Source: Gigaspora margarita
Taxonomy: Eukaryota > Glomeromycota > Glomeromycetes > Diversisporales > Gigasporaceae
DNA: 64,000 nucleotides
NCBI GenBank assembly: GCA_009809945.1
Contig: WTPW01000310.1
Coordinates: 39,888-103,887, forward strand
Reading direction: 5' to 3'
Shown: positions 36,534 through 47,393 of the stretch, in pieces
How positions within the stretch are numbered: the stretch's first letter is position 1
Layout of the letters: each line of letters starts with the position of its first letter
Translations under genes and position numbers: made by a program
Notes under the pieces: model-generated
What the model saw: the letters and a program-made list of their open reading frames with translations, nothing else
Database searches by the model: none
What the model was told of the DNA's origin: nothing

Positions 36534-36574
36534 GACCAAAATACAGGAAGCCTGATTATTAACAAAACACCTGT

Positions 36575-36748
36575 ATGAATATATTCAAAAGAATATTCAG
36601 AAGGAAAAGAAAAAGAACTACCAGACGACAAAGACCAACACCTCTATTCTTACCACACAATCAAGCATATCACCACTATATAAGCCAAAACCAATTTGGA
36701 CCTAATACTTTAGAAATAAATAGATTATTAGGGAATATAGGAAATTAA
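36575..36748 (+). CDS. Small Arg/Lys-rich protein, 57 aa
   Basis: An intact ATG-TAA frame. The first 20 residues are extremely basic (MNIFKRIFRRKRKRTTRRQR), followed by an Asn/Gln/His-rich half without hydrophobic helix. Such composition suits nucleic-acid binding or packaging, which is an inference only. The stop TAA at 36746 is directly followed by the next ATG at 36749, and the start lies within a TATGA context of an upstream frame. Confidence 0.5.
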   Translation: MNIFKRIFRRKRKRTTRRQRPTPLFLPHNQAYHHYISQNQFGPNTLEINRLLGNIGN

Positions 36749-37086
36749 ATGAGTGGATTACAATTCTTAACACTCACCATACCTACAACTCTATATTCAT
36801 AACCATATCTCAAACACCAGCATATACTACAGTACTCGAAACAACTACAGTAACTACTACAATTAACTCAACTGCAACCATTACTATAACACCTAGTTAT
36901 GTAAATGATACCAACGTTATAACTCAAGATATAGTAACCATAGCACTACTAATATTTGCCGTAGCAATAATAGTATTTATAAACTACAGACATAGACTAG
37001 GAAAGAAACTCAAGATAGCCAATAATCATCTTGATTACGCAGAAAGAATAGCCTCTACCTTAAACGATACCATTAAGCCTACTTAA
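36749..37086 (+). pseudogene. Single-pass membrane protein, frameshifted
   Basis: The ATG at 36749 gives a short hydrophobic leader (MSGLQFLTLTIPTTLYS) and then TAA. In another frame the protein continues as a Thr/Ser-rich ectodomain (YTTVLETTTVTTTINSTATI), one helix (TIALLIFAVAIIVFI) and a cytoplasmic tail ending NDTIKPT. A one-base indel near 36790 links the two, and together they would give a signal-anchored surface protein like the one at 35246. Its TAA overlaps the next ATG as TAATG (37084-37088). Confidence 0.5.
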
Positions 37087-37808
37087 TGAGCCATGAAAAC
37101 GACGAAAGCTCTACAAGCGAAACATTTAATACAATTGACGAATACATTGAAGACCTTAACAAAAGACTTAAGAATACTAAACCTACATACAGACCATTAA
37201 CAAAAGATGAGCAAGAAATATACCTAAAAACCAAAGTAATTGTTGATAATAGAAAAGTTACAACAAAAATGGTAGTACAAGCATACATTATTTACGCTAT
37301 AAGAAATGAAGAAGAAAGTGAATATATCGAAGAAATAGCTACTGCATACAAACAAGATCTCAAAGCATTAACTGAACTTGCAGATAATAAATACAAAAAT
37401 TGAATGAACGCAGTAAAGAAATTATCATATATTGAAACAGAACAGTGGAAATTAAAATACCCATTCCACCAAATTCATACTCAACAATTTCTATATTATT
37501 ACAAAGGATTCAGAGCATACTTTGAACAGTCTATACCAGAATACGCTATATTAACTAAAGATATACCAGCAAAGGTACAAACATCAATAACAACACTACA
37601 AAAAATCTATTTCAAAGCAGGAGGAGCTCTAAAAAGAAACACTTACGCAAAACAAGACATAATAACCTATTTAAAATATGGACACCTATTCCAAAAACCA
37701 GAACTAATTAGGAAAGGACTACAAATAACAAGAGGACAGCAAAACGTTAACAATTACATACGCTATTGTTTATACGCAAATATTGAACCTATCATAACAA
37801 CGTTATAA
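37086..37808 (+). pseudogene. Unknown structural-type protein, 240 codons, one TGA
   Basis: The frame starts at the ATG of the TAATG junction and runs in a single frame to TAA at 37806, with one TGA at 37401 directly before an ATG. The N-terminal 105 residues are charged and probably helical (TIDEYIEDLNKRLKNTKPTY), ending LADNKYKN. After the TGA come MNAVKKLSYIETEQWKLKYP and a Tyr/Gln-rich helical half. Because stop and ATG are in frame and adjacent, a single protein is more likely than two. One base (A) separates it from the Gag-like gene. No family was recognised. Confidence 0.55.
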
Positions 37809-37809
37809 A

Positions 37810-39189
37810 ATGGCAGCAGCAGTAACAATAGAATACCCTGACATCAGTACCCTCAATATATTAAATATGATGGGAGGAAAAATGATGAATGGAACCAACT
37901 GGCTTGAATGGAGTGCAGAATTCGAAAAGAAGATACAAGCATATATACCAATCGTAATACTCACAATAGGATACTTTACAGGAAACAACAAATCACTAGG
38001 ATATACCAGAACAGACACTGCAGATATACAAGCAGCTACGACTGGAGGATATAATGTATTTTTTATAAGACAACTCATAACTAAAGTAGTAACCCAATGC
38101 TTTACAAGGAACACATATCAAGATGCTATGAGACATATTGACGCATATGTATGTTGGTTTCCAAGCGATTTTAATGATAGACATCGCATACTACCAACAG
38201 ACTGGGAATCAGACTATAATGGACAAGCAACAATAAATAATGCAGTAACACCACTACTAAACCCTAACAACTTCCCCAAAGGACTAAATATACATTATAA
38301 CCACAATGCAACAAAACCAGGACAAGATATATTTGGAGCAGACTGGGTAGCAACAAACAACCCACCAAGAAGTGAACAAGTATCATTTAGACTATACATG
38401 GATAAATTATATAACACAAGCGGAACAGTTAAAGAACTACAAGCAAGCTTCACAACACTATGATTCTTACCAACATATAACATCGCTCAAAGAGAAAATG
38501 AAAGCTTTATAATGACCTATAACCAACAAAAAGAAAATGCAGGATATACCCAAGAATATAATCAAGGCTTACAACTGCTACTACAAGCAATGATACCCCA
38601 ACCAGGAGAAAGGCACCAAGAAGAAAACTATTGGGCCATGATGCAATTATTTGATAGGAACATATTAAATGAAATAGCATTTTGGGACGCACTCAAAAGA
38701 ACATATGCTTACTATAAAGAAAGCAGTGTAGGAGCTATATTACGAAAACAACAAAAAGCTACTAACTACTTCTACAAAAAGAAAGAAATACAATTCTCTG
38801 ACAAAAAAGGTAAAAACAAACCTAGAGAATATGTTGTATTCAATATCCATGATAGAAAATGCTTTGGATGTGGAAAGAAAGGACACTATATGAAAGATTG
38901 CCCTGATAAAGAAAAATTCAAAGGATTTAACCATATGTATAGAAAAGGAAAGCCTAGAACCAAGGAAGAAAAACATAAGACCAAATATCATAAAGCAGTA
39001 CCAGGCAGAAAAAAGGATTATACCAGAGATAAACCTCATAATAAGCAAACTAAGGAATACTCTAAAGAAGAAAAGGGAGATGCATTTGCAAGACTACTAG
39101 CAACAAGAGCAGCAAAATTCGAGAAAGATAAAAAGAAAACAATAAAAGAAGATACTAAACCTCAAGATACATTCGGAGGAGGAAGATAA
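37810..39189 (+). pseudogene. Gag-like protein with CCHC zinc knuckle
   Basis: One frame of 459 codons runs from ATG 37810 to TAA 39187, broken only by TGA at 38461. Residues 1-217 are a folded, Trp-containing domain of unknown family. After the TGA, about 100 helical residues precede a CCHC knuckle CFGCGKKGHYMKDC (about 38862-38903, spacing C-x2-C-x4-H-x4-C). A very basic Lys-rich tail of about 100 residues follows. A capsid-like domain, then a knuckle and a basic tail, is the order of Gag/nucleocapsid proteins of reverse-transcribing elements, and RT follows downstream. The TGA lies between helical segments and could replace Arg (from CGA) or Trp. Confidence 0.7.
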
Positions 39190-39195
39190 CCAAGA

Positions 39196-40648
39196 AGAAG
39201 TAACACCAAATATTGTAAACACTGTAAAACTAATACTAATACTACTGAAGACTGTTATTCACACCGAGCACAAGAAGTGGATGAACCTATGGTCTTCTAC
39301 GCCCAGAAAAGTAAATGGCAGCGACCTCAAAGAAATAACAACTACAGGAACAATTATAGAAGAAAACAAGTTTACAATGTTGAAACAATTGAAGATGAAA
39401 ACGATGATACTGGATATCAAGAATACCAAGAATATCAAGAATACTTGAAAGCTAAGCAAGCCTATCTTACAAGTATCCAAGAACATAAATCAAAACCAAG
39501 AAGAAAAGAAACATCTAACTTGAAGCAATACCTGAGGACTCTGATGAAGCACAGTTTTTCTAAAAGGGAACCTGCGTGCTATTCAGGACTCACTCCCAAA
39601 AAACTACACTGGTTGTAGCACAGAGTATTACACCAAGTATTATAAACAGTATGATACTTATGACAAACATATATTTAACATTGATAAATGTAAAGAATCA
39701 TATCAGTATAGCAAACTATTAAATAAAGGAACAAGTTTTCAAAACAAAGTATAATCTGCCACTGATTATACTGATTTATATTTTCCAAAACAAACACGTA
39801 TCAACAAAAGAAAACCCAAAGGGGCAAAAGGCTTTTATTTTGTAGCATTAGTAAATAATATACCAATGGAATTTAAACTAGATGAAGGAAGCACTAATAC
39901 AATAATGGGAATAAATCATGCGCAAGCACTAGGAATACACAATATAATAGATAAACCAGCAATAGCGGAAGCAGTAGGGAGTAATGTAGCAATACTAGGC
40001 AAAATGCTAGTAAACCTTAAGATCAATGAATACTTTACACCAGATGTAAAAATGGATGTTCTAAAAACCCAATCAAAATATATTCTTTTAAGTAACAAAA
40101 CACAATCCGAGTTAGGCATTACTAAAGACTTTAAAAATCAAATCATTAAAATTAACAAGAAACCTATAATTAACCAACGAACCTTAATTAGTCGAGCAAA
40201 CAGTTATAGCAACTCATTCTATAGGCCAGGAGGGTGATATAACCTTTCCGGTTATGTAGGAATCCATGGACTGAATGAGCCCATTTCTCACCGACTTGAC
40301 TCTGAGCCCCATAGAGGTTATCAGAGCAGAAAAGAGGAAAAGGCGCCCAACGTTAAGAATTTACCACAATATAACCCTCAAGAGGAAAAGGGCAATATTT
40401 TGAGAAAACAACGAGACATTTCAAAATATTTACCCTTCGACCCCACACTAGCCAAACACTTTAAAAGTAAGAATCAGAAAGAAGTAAACCAGAACTATAA
40501 GTTTACTGAACCTAGAAGAGAACAATATAAACATTTCAGCCAAACTCATGTTAATGATGAAGCACTGCGTATATTTTACGAACAATGTATGAAAAATAAG
40601 CAGCGCAAAAAGCAAATAGGATTAAACATGCAACAGATTATGGCATGA
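39196..40648 (+). pseudogene. Retropepsin-like protease region, frameshifted
   Basis: The first part (frame of 39277-39618) has a second Cys cluster, YCKHCKTNTNTTEDCYSH, then an Asn/Arg-rich and QEYQEYQEY-repeat linker. Two small shifts near 39520 and 39570 lead into the frame used downstream, where a TAA sits at 39752. At 39866-40130 the protein reads EFKLDEGSTNTIMGINHAQA, later AVGSNVAILGK and SKYILLSN. This matches the Asp-x-Gly-Ser/Thr active-site loop and the following hydrophobic-Gly pattern of retroviral aspartic proteases. The catalytic triad is D-E-G rather than the common D-S/T-G. A TGA at 40235 precedes a basic 130-residue tail that runs into the AP endonuclease. Confidence 0.55.
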
Positions 40649-41820
40649 AATAATCGAAGCTGTAATACAAACTGGAAGTAACCTAATCCAAACGTTCTTA
40701 CAGTATAAGGAACCATATCAGAAAGAAAATGATATGATGACTAAATGGATAGCATTACATACAGGAAATGCTGATATCCAAAATGATATTAGAATAATCG
40801 AAGGTAATAGGTTAGCACAATTAGAATTGATAATACATGCATTAATGGGATTATCAATAAGTGATAAATTAATACAGTCAAATGGTAAATAAATTGGAAA
40901 ACAGAAAGAATTTCTGAAGAAATACAAAGAGCATATAATATAGGATCCAAGTATTATGTATTACATATAGGAACATCCAAAGATAGAAATAAGGATGAAG
41001 TTAAACAAAACCTNGAGGAAATACTTAAAAGAACCAAGAACACTGATATANTAATACTATTAGAAAACTCAGCGTCTAGTAAATGTTATNGAGCAACACT
41101 CCAAGAACTAAATGAAATTAGGAGTAGTATTAAAAAAGAATTCCGATATAAAAAGGAATACCAAACAGATACTCTGATGAATAGACTTAAAATATGTTTC
41201 GACACTCAACATTATTTTGCAGCAGGAGTTGGAAAAACTCTAGAAGAATATGAAGAAGTACTTCGTAAATATGGAAATGAAATCAAGTTGTTCCACTTAA
41301 ACAATGTTACAAAACAGCGAACATTGAGAGACGGCTGCATAATTAAACCAACAATATTCGGAAGTAGACAAGATGTGCATGCACATATAATGTATGGACA
41401 ATTACCACAAAAAATATTTGAAACCATAATTAAGTATGCTAGTAAAGCAGTAGTTGAAACTCCATAGAAAACAGACTTTGATATTAAAAAACAAGTCAAT
41501 GAAATCCAAACATTACGCTATTATGCTAATGATTTAATACCATCAGATAGAGAACTAGATAAAACACTTAAACAAAGATTACAAGACCTAGACAAATGGG
41601 ATCCAACGAAAAGAATGAAATATATGCTTACACCTCAAGATATTACATCTGAAGAGAGCCCAATAGAAAATAATGGACAAATAGGCTACGTGGATTCAGT
41701 AGTATATCTAACAGAAACAATGGAATGATTAACATTAGAAAACCAAGAAAAATATAATGATGCAAGAAAAGATAAAGAATCTAAACAAATGCAAACTGAA
41801 AAACTAAGCACAAATGCAAT
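40589..41820 (+). pseudogene. Endonuclease IV-type AP endonuclease
   Basis: The family cuts abasic sites in DNA, uses a TIM barrel with zinc ions, and occurs in bacteria, fungi and large DNA viruses. Motifs seen here in order are KKQIGLNMQQI (about 40610), SNLIQTFLQY, KYYVLHIGTS (about 40955), LLENSASS (about 41058), KICFDTQHYFAAG (about 41190-41230), KLFHLNN (about 41285), FGSRQDVHAH (about 41358) and AVVETP (about 41450). These track the H, E, D/H, H, D-x-H and E zinc ligands of the family in the right order and spacing. Two shifts, near 40645 and 40888, cancel out. A TAG at 41465 falls just after the last motif, a TGA at 41726 lies in a 110-residue tail, and three ambiguous bases occur at 41014-41090. 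Finding it inside a retroelement-like block is unusual. Confidence 0.7.
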
Positions 41821-42320
41821 TTAAAATAAATCAACTATCTAATAAGATAGCAGGAAAAATTGCAAGTAAAACACCTCTGAGAACACCCAAAACACCTACA
41901 TTAGGAGGAATGATGAGTAACATGTGACGAAAAGCAAAAGAGATTCAAGAAGAAATAGAAACTAATGAATCTGAAGAATTCCTGAAAGATATAGAAACAC
42001 TTGCAAAAGACCTAACTGATATCGAAATGAGATTCGATAATGTTAATAATATGTCAAAAAGTGAAGCCAAGAATTTCGTGGAGACTATACGAAATATCAA
42101 AGGCATACCCAAAGAAATAAGATATGGGAATCCCCATATAACGGATAAACAATGAGTTTACAATTTCATCAATTATTGGAATAGTCAAAATGAAGAAACA
42201 AAAACTCAATATAAAAATGAAATTGAAGAACAAGAAAAAGCATATCGAGGAAAAGCTAAAGAAACACTCGATATGGCTACAGAAAAATTTAAAAAGAAAC
42301 CTGAACCTGAAAAATGGTAA
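41814..42320 (+). pseudogene. Charged helical protein, 168 codons, two TGA
   Basis: The ATG (41814) overlaps the TAA of the preceding frame. The frame continues to TAA at 42318, with TGA at 41925 and 42153. It begins with a Lys/Thr/Pro-rich head (KTPLRTPKTPTLGGMMSNM) and becomes a Glu/Lys-rich probable coiled coil (RKAKEIQEEIETNESEEFL onward), ending KFKKKPEPEKW. Its end overlaps the next ATG as ATGGTAA. No family was recognised. It could be a scaffold or a structural linker. Confidence 0.5.
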
Positions 42321-43951
42321 TAACACAACAACTGCTAGCAATATCTGAAACTGAAAAAGATCCTAGATTAAGGGCAAAAGCTAACATGAAACAATTAGCC
42401 TTCCTAGCAGAATGGGCGAGAGAAGTAGACCCAAGTATTATTAAAAAGGATACTATAAAAGACCCTCAAACAGGCAAACCCTTAATAATGATAGAATCAG
42501 TACCCGATGATGTAATAAAACGAGTTAAAGATAAATTTAAACCTACAATAATTGATAATAGTAATAATGAAAGTGATAATGAAGATACATTTTATCAAAG
42601 CATGTTCAATGAACAAAATACCAAATTGAACCAAAAGTTTTTAGAAGAAGCAAAAGCCCAAAAACGAGAAGAAGAATCCTCACAAATAAAGAATAGACCT
42701 GGAAGAAGTGATAGTGACACTTCAAATATATTTTCATACCATCTACCAAGTGCAATTGGATCACCAATGATAACATCACCATTATCAAAACCACTAGAAA
42801 GTCCAGGATTTATAAATACAACAAATGATAATCACTGGAGTAATTGGCAACAGATAAGTACTGATAATGATGAACCACATACAATACCAAGTTTTATTGA
42901 AGAAAGACCTAACATCACGCAACCAATAGATTATTCAAGTATGAATAATGAAGGATTACCAGAAATACCTGAAATAACACAATATTCTCAATATGATATG
43001 AATCGAGAATATATAGAAGAAATAGACCCGGTACAACAAGAAACAACTGTTCAAATACCTGTAACTCAACCAGTTGAACAGTCTAAAGGATGGTCAATAA
43101 CAAATGTGATAAAATCACCAATACAAACAATACTGGGAAGAAAAAGATCAAATATGTTGCGAGAAAGTGTGATTAAAGACTAGGCTGCAGAAAGTATACC
43201 TAGAAGTAGTAATGAATCATTCTATAGGAGAAGGCAAGATTCATATGATTTAAGACACCCTGAATTACCAAGAATGGTACCAATGACAGAAATACCAACA
43301 CGATATAGGAATGAATCTCAAACTAAATTAACGCCTTTATCACCAAATACTCGTGAACAATTATTTGGGAAACCAAAACAAAAGGATACTGATGAAACAA
43401 GTAATATTGAAGTATTCAATATTGAAATGCATTCTAAATACCAACCTAAGAAAGCGCAAAAAGGAAGTAAATGCAATATGCATGAAGAATTAGCGCATAT
43501 CCCTAATGAAATTAGAAAATATATCATACCTAATATAGGTAAAGGAAAACCTATATGCACAGACCAACAATGCATGTTAAAACCTAATACATGGACACCT
43601 GTCAAAATTACTCAAAAAGGAAATTATCTAATTCAAACACCTTTACACATTGCACAAAACAGAATAGTGGTGCAAAACGGAATAATTAACGATTCAACAA
43701 TCTGGATGATCAACTATTCAGATAAAATAATAATGGTACCTAAGGGTTATCATATCGGCAATATCGAGAAAATAAAGGAAATATTCGATGTTGAAACAAC
43801 TAAAAGAGAAAAAGATATTCGAGGAGAAATGAAAGTCGAAGACAAGGAAAAGACTGAAAAAGAAAGACTTGAAATACTCCTAAAGAATACAACACCTCAA
43901 TATAGAAATTTATTATTACCACTATTTAATAAATTTATTAATATATTCTGA
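42314..43951 (+). pseudogene. Pol N-terminal region (unknown head plus pre-RT domain)
   Basis: One frame from ATG 42314 is broken by TAG at 43181 and TGA at 43949, after which it runs into the reverse transcriptase. Residues 1-290 are helical, then Ser/Thr/Pro/Gln-rich and disordered-looking. Residues 340-530 (HEELAHIPNEIRKYIIPNIG, then NGIINDSTIWMINYSDKIIM and VPKGYHIGNIEKI) form a beta-rich segment like the one that precedes RT in Ty3-type Pol proteins, with the N-x-S/T...I-x-x-G-x-x-I-G pattern. That comparison is by pattern only. The TAG is most simply a CAG to TAG change. Confidence 0.5.
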
Positions 43952-45516
43952 AGAAAACATGAAAAACCTACAACATACAATCAAAAAATGTTTGAACCTA
44001 TCACACTAACTCTTAATTGTGATAAAAAAGATATACTCTTTAGAGATAAGGCACGAATGCCTAGACAATATTCCGAAGATAGAATTGAACAAGCAAATAA
44101 ACTCTTTGAAAATTTAAAGAAACAAGAATTTATCCAGCTATCAAAAGCGGTATGGTATCGCCTTTGGTGATAATACAAAAGAAAGATGGATCATATAGAG
44201 TAGCCGTGGATTAAACCAAGCTTAATAAATATTTAGAAGATGATCCATATGAAATTCCTAATATTATTAGAATGTTACAACAATTAGCGCAACGTAAGAT
44301 ATTTACTACATTAGATTTCACTGCGGCTTATCACCAATTTACATTGAGAGAAAAAGATAAGCCCAAAACCACTAAATTTTTTCCCAGCAAAGGAAAATTT
44401 GAATGGAATGTTCTACCTATGGGACTGAAGACTGCTCCTGCATATATGATGAGATATATGTACGAATTGTTTAGAGATTTTTCATTCGTATATGTTTATA
44501 TGGATGATTTAACTATTGCTAGTGACTCTGTTGATGAGCACATTAAACATGTCAAAATGGTATTTGAATGCATAGAAAAAGGGGGCATGAGTCTGAAACT
44601 AGACAAATGCGAATTCATGGTAACAAAAACATTGATATTAAACCACTTAGTTGAATTCAGAAAAATCTACCCTAACCAAGTTAAAATCAAAAAAGCTAAA
44701 AAATTAAAACCACCAACTGATGTAAATGGAGTAAGGTGATTTACGGGATTTATGAATTATTTTAGAAGATATATTCAGAACTTTGCTCAAATAGCACTAC
44801 CAATATATAACTTGTTAAAGAAAAATGTTCAATTTGAATGGACTAAAGAATGTCAAGAAGCATTTGATTTATTAATACAGAAGGTAACAAATGCTATAGC
44901 CCTGACTTACCCTAAGAAAGGATATCAACTGATCTTAGAAACTGACGCCTCAAATGATGGAATTGGCGCAGTTTTAAAACAAGTTAATCCAGATCTGGCA
45001 CATTATAAAACTAAAGAAGCTAGAGCTAAAGGAGCAGAATATGAAGCTACTAAATCCGAAGAAGAAATAATAGAATTCAGATCAAAATCACTTATACCTA
45101 CACAATAATTATGGGGCTCAACACAGAAAGAACTGTATGCGATTTACTATTATCTTACCAATTGGCAATATTAAATTGGAAATAAACCCATAATAGTAAG
45201 GACCGATAACACGGGAATATCTGACGCAACAGGAAAAATGATAAGAAATGATACTATGCAAAAATGGATAATAAAGCTTCAAGACTTTAATTGGACCATA
45301 GAAAGAATACCAGGAAAGGACAATCATATTGCAGATTGGCTCAGCAGACAAATGAGTACGAATGACCAAAGAGAACAGATTATAATACTAAAAATAGGAA
45401 TTAAAGACAAGGAACCCAAATTAAAAAAAATATCAAATAAGGTTAAAAACGAAAATTCATCTATAAAACTATCCAGAATTCCCACGACATCTCAAGTACC
45501 AATTACCGCTAAATAA
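43952..45516 (+). pseudogene. Reverse transcriptase - RNase H
   Basis: RT motifs seen are an N-terminal RQYSEDRIEQANKLFENLKK segment, then after a one-base shift near 44148 SPLVIIQKKDGSYRVAVD (about 44155-44211), LDFTAAYHQF (about 44311), FEWNVLPMGLKTAPAYM (about 44398) and the catalytic YMDD box (44498-44509), then the thumb FTGFMNYFRRYI (about 44740). RNase H follows with ETDASNDGIGAVLKQ (about 44938), KELYAIYY (about 45129), RTDNTG (about 45200) and NHIADWLSR (about 45325). The fingerprint is of Ty3/Gypsy or pararetrovirus type. The frame carries TAA at 44212, 45106 and 45172 and TGA at 44737. No retroviral integrase follows; an IS1595-type transposase does. Confidence 0.8.
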
Positions 45517-45526
45517 ACTAACAAAT

Positions 45527-46462
45527 ATGAAAACACAAGTTCAACCATACTATCGATTAAAAAGAATATTTGATGACCCGGAAGAATGTTTAACATATCT
45601 AAAAGAAAAATTGATAATACCACATGAACTCAACTGCATTGAATGTGGACGAGATATGAAGATCAAGAAATATGATCTATTTGAATGCCCAAATAGGAAA
45701 TGCCAAAAGAAAATATCAATCTTTAATGGCACCATATTTATGAATAGTAGATTACCATGTAACAAGCTCCTTGAACTAGGATATCTTTGGCTTATCAAGA
45801 TGAGTCATGGATCAATAACTAAGTTCACAGGAATGGCAGAAACTACGATCACATGATGGACACGTACTTATAGAATAATGATTACTAAAGAAATTAAAGA
45901 AATGGAAACCAAAATAGGAGGCCCTGGAATCATAGTAGAAATAGATGAATCCCTATTTTGGAAAACAAAAGATGGAAATACCGTATGGGTATTTGGTGGC
46001 AAAAAAAGAACGCCTAAAAAGAAAATATTCGCGACAATCGTAAACGATTGATCGCAGGAAACTTTACTTTACTACATATGGCAGTATATCCACCCCGGTT
46101 CTATAATATACTCAGACATGTGGAAGGGATATACTAACATCTATACAAGATTAGGAATGCAACACCACGCTGTCAATTATGGACATGGGTTTAGCATGTA
46201 TGAATATGACGAAATCACTAACAAAATTAAAGTATACCATACCAATGGTATTGAAGCCACATGGCATGTGTTAAAAGATGCAATCCCAGTAAGAAATCGA
46301 AAGAAGGATGATCTACCATTTCATCTATCTGAATTCATATGGAGAAAACAGAATAAAGAAAATGGAATTGATCTGTGGGAAGCACTGATAGATTGCCTAC
46401 GAGATAGTAACGTACTTCTTGATGAGGAAACAATAGAAGAAAATGTTAATGAAGATTTGTAA
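45527..46462 (+). pseudogene. IS1595/Merlin-type DDE transposase
   Basis: The frame starts 10 bases after the RNase H stop and runs to TAA at 46460 with two TGA codons (45854, 46049). Residues 38-63 hold a zinc ribbon (CIECGRDM...ECPNRKCQKK). The catalytic core shows GGPGIIVEIDESLF with the first Asp, WVFGGKKR, YSDMWKGY with the second Asp, then NGIEATWHVLKDA with the Glu and LSEFIWRKQ at the end. This order is that of ISXO2-like and eukaryotic Merlin transposases, which cut and paste DNA. At 46049 the TGA lies in VND-stop-SQETL, where the family normally has Asp-Arg-Ser, so CGA to TGA is the natural explanation. Standing where a retroelement would have its integrase, it may have supplied integration. 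Confidence 0.8.
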
Positions 46463-46645
46463 TGGGAAATGCAAATCTTAGATAAGAAACTTCTATTTAA
46501 AGACATTGATTTTTAACAAGTAGGGACATCCAAAACATAAAGGATAAACTTAAGGAAACCCTCAAAAGAATTAAAAGAAATCTACCCAAGAAACCTAAAA
46601 AAGAAAAATGGATAACCCAGGACGAAATAATCAAGAATCCAACAG
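46463..46645 (+). other. Lys-rich short coding remnant
   Basis: A frame reading IKDKLKETLKRIKRNLPKKPKKEKWITQ (about 46535-46620) suggests a small basic protein or the head of the next one. There is no ATG and stops lie on both sides. Confidence 0.3.
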
Positions 46646-47393
46646 ATGGACCCAAAGTGGACCCAACTATTGCCTGACTGTGATAGTCATGTTTTGGATC
46701 CTGAAATCTATGAATGTCCACCTAGAAGAATCCGAGAAGTAACCTTTGCTACCCCAACTAGGAAAAGCATGCCTACGCTTACTAGAGCAAAACTTATTAA
46801 CCCTAGGACACCAATTGTTCCAACAAATGTTTATTTTGGAACATGTGAAAAATGTGGGGTAAGAACTGACTTGAGAAAGCACAATTGTACTTTATGATCC
46901 AAGAAAAAGGCCAGGGATACTATTTGTGGAGTATGCGGACATCGAGGCCACTTTAACAGGTATTGCCCTAACCAAGAATGTTGGATTTGTAAACAAAAAG
47001 AACATAGGAAAACAGAATGTCCAGAATATTATAAGGATAGAATTATCCTCAGGAAAGAGGATATTGTAAGTGAAAGAAATGAAACACCTCCACTAGGACC
47101 ATCTAACACTACCATCACAACATGTAACCTATGTAATGAAAACCACGCATCTGGAATGTGTGCATTTGCTGAGGCACTTGAAAACCTCAATGGGAGTAAT
47201 TGCAACTGTGGTTACAAGAATGAAAATGATATTTATCAATGCTGCGAATATCATCAGACTATAGCAGGCAAAGCAAGATTATATTTGTTAAATAGATTCT
47301 ACCCAGGACAAACAGGAAGAGATGGATGCTTCATAGAAGAAAAGCGTTTTAATAACACTTTGGTTTGCGAAATGTGTTATTGAACTATACTGA
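46646..47393 (+). pseudogene. Cys-rich protein with multiple zinc knuckles
   Basis: The ATG at 46646 opens MDPKWTQLLPDCDSHV. The frame has TGA at 46895 and 47381. Cys clusters follow one another: CEKCGVRTDLRKHNC, then CGVCGHRGHFNRYCPNQECW (a classic CCHC knuckle, C-x2-C-x4-H-x4-C), CWICKQKEHRKTEC (a second), CNLCNENHASGMC (a third CCHC-like), then CNCGYKNENDIYQCC and CEMC. Tandem knuckles bind single-stranded nucleic acid in Gag, CNBP and related proteins. It lies between the transposase and a coiled-coil protein, so a nucleocapsid role is plausible but unproven. A frameshift near 47385 joins it to the next region. Confidence 0.6.

Noticed and set aside
39866..40237. Ordinary host aspartyl protease
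   Set aside because: Only one Asp-x-Gly motif in a single retropepsin-sized domain, located between Gag-like and RT regions.
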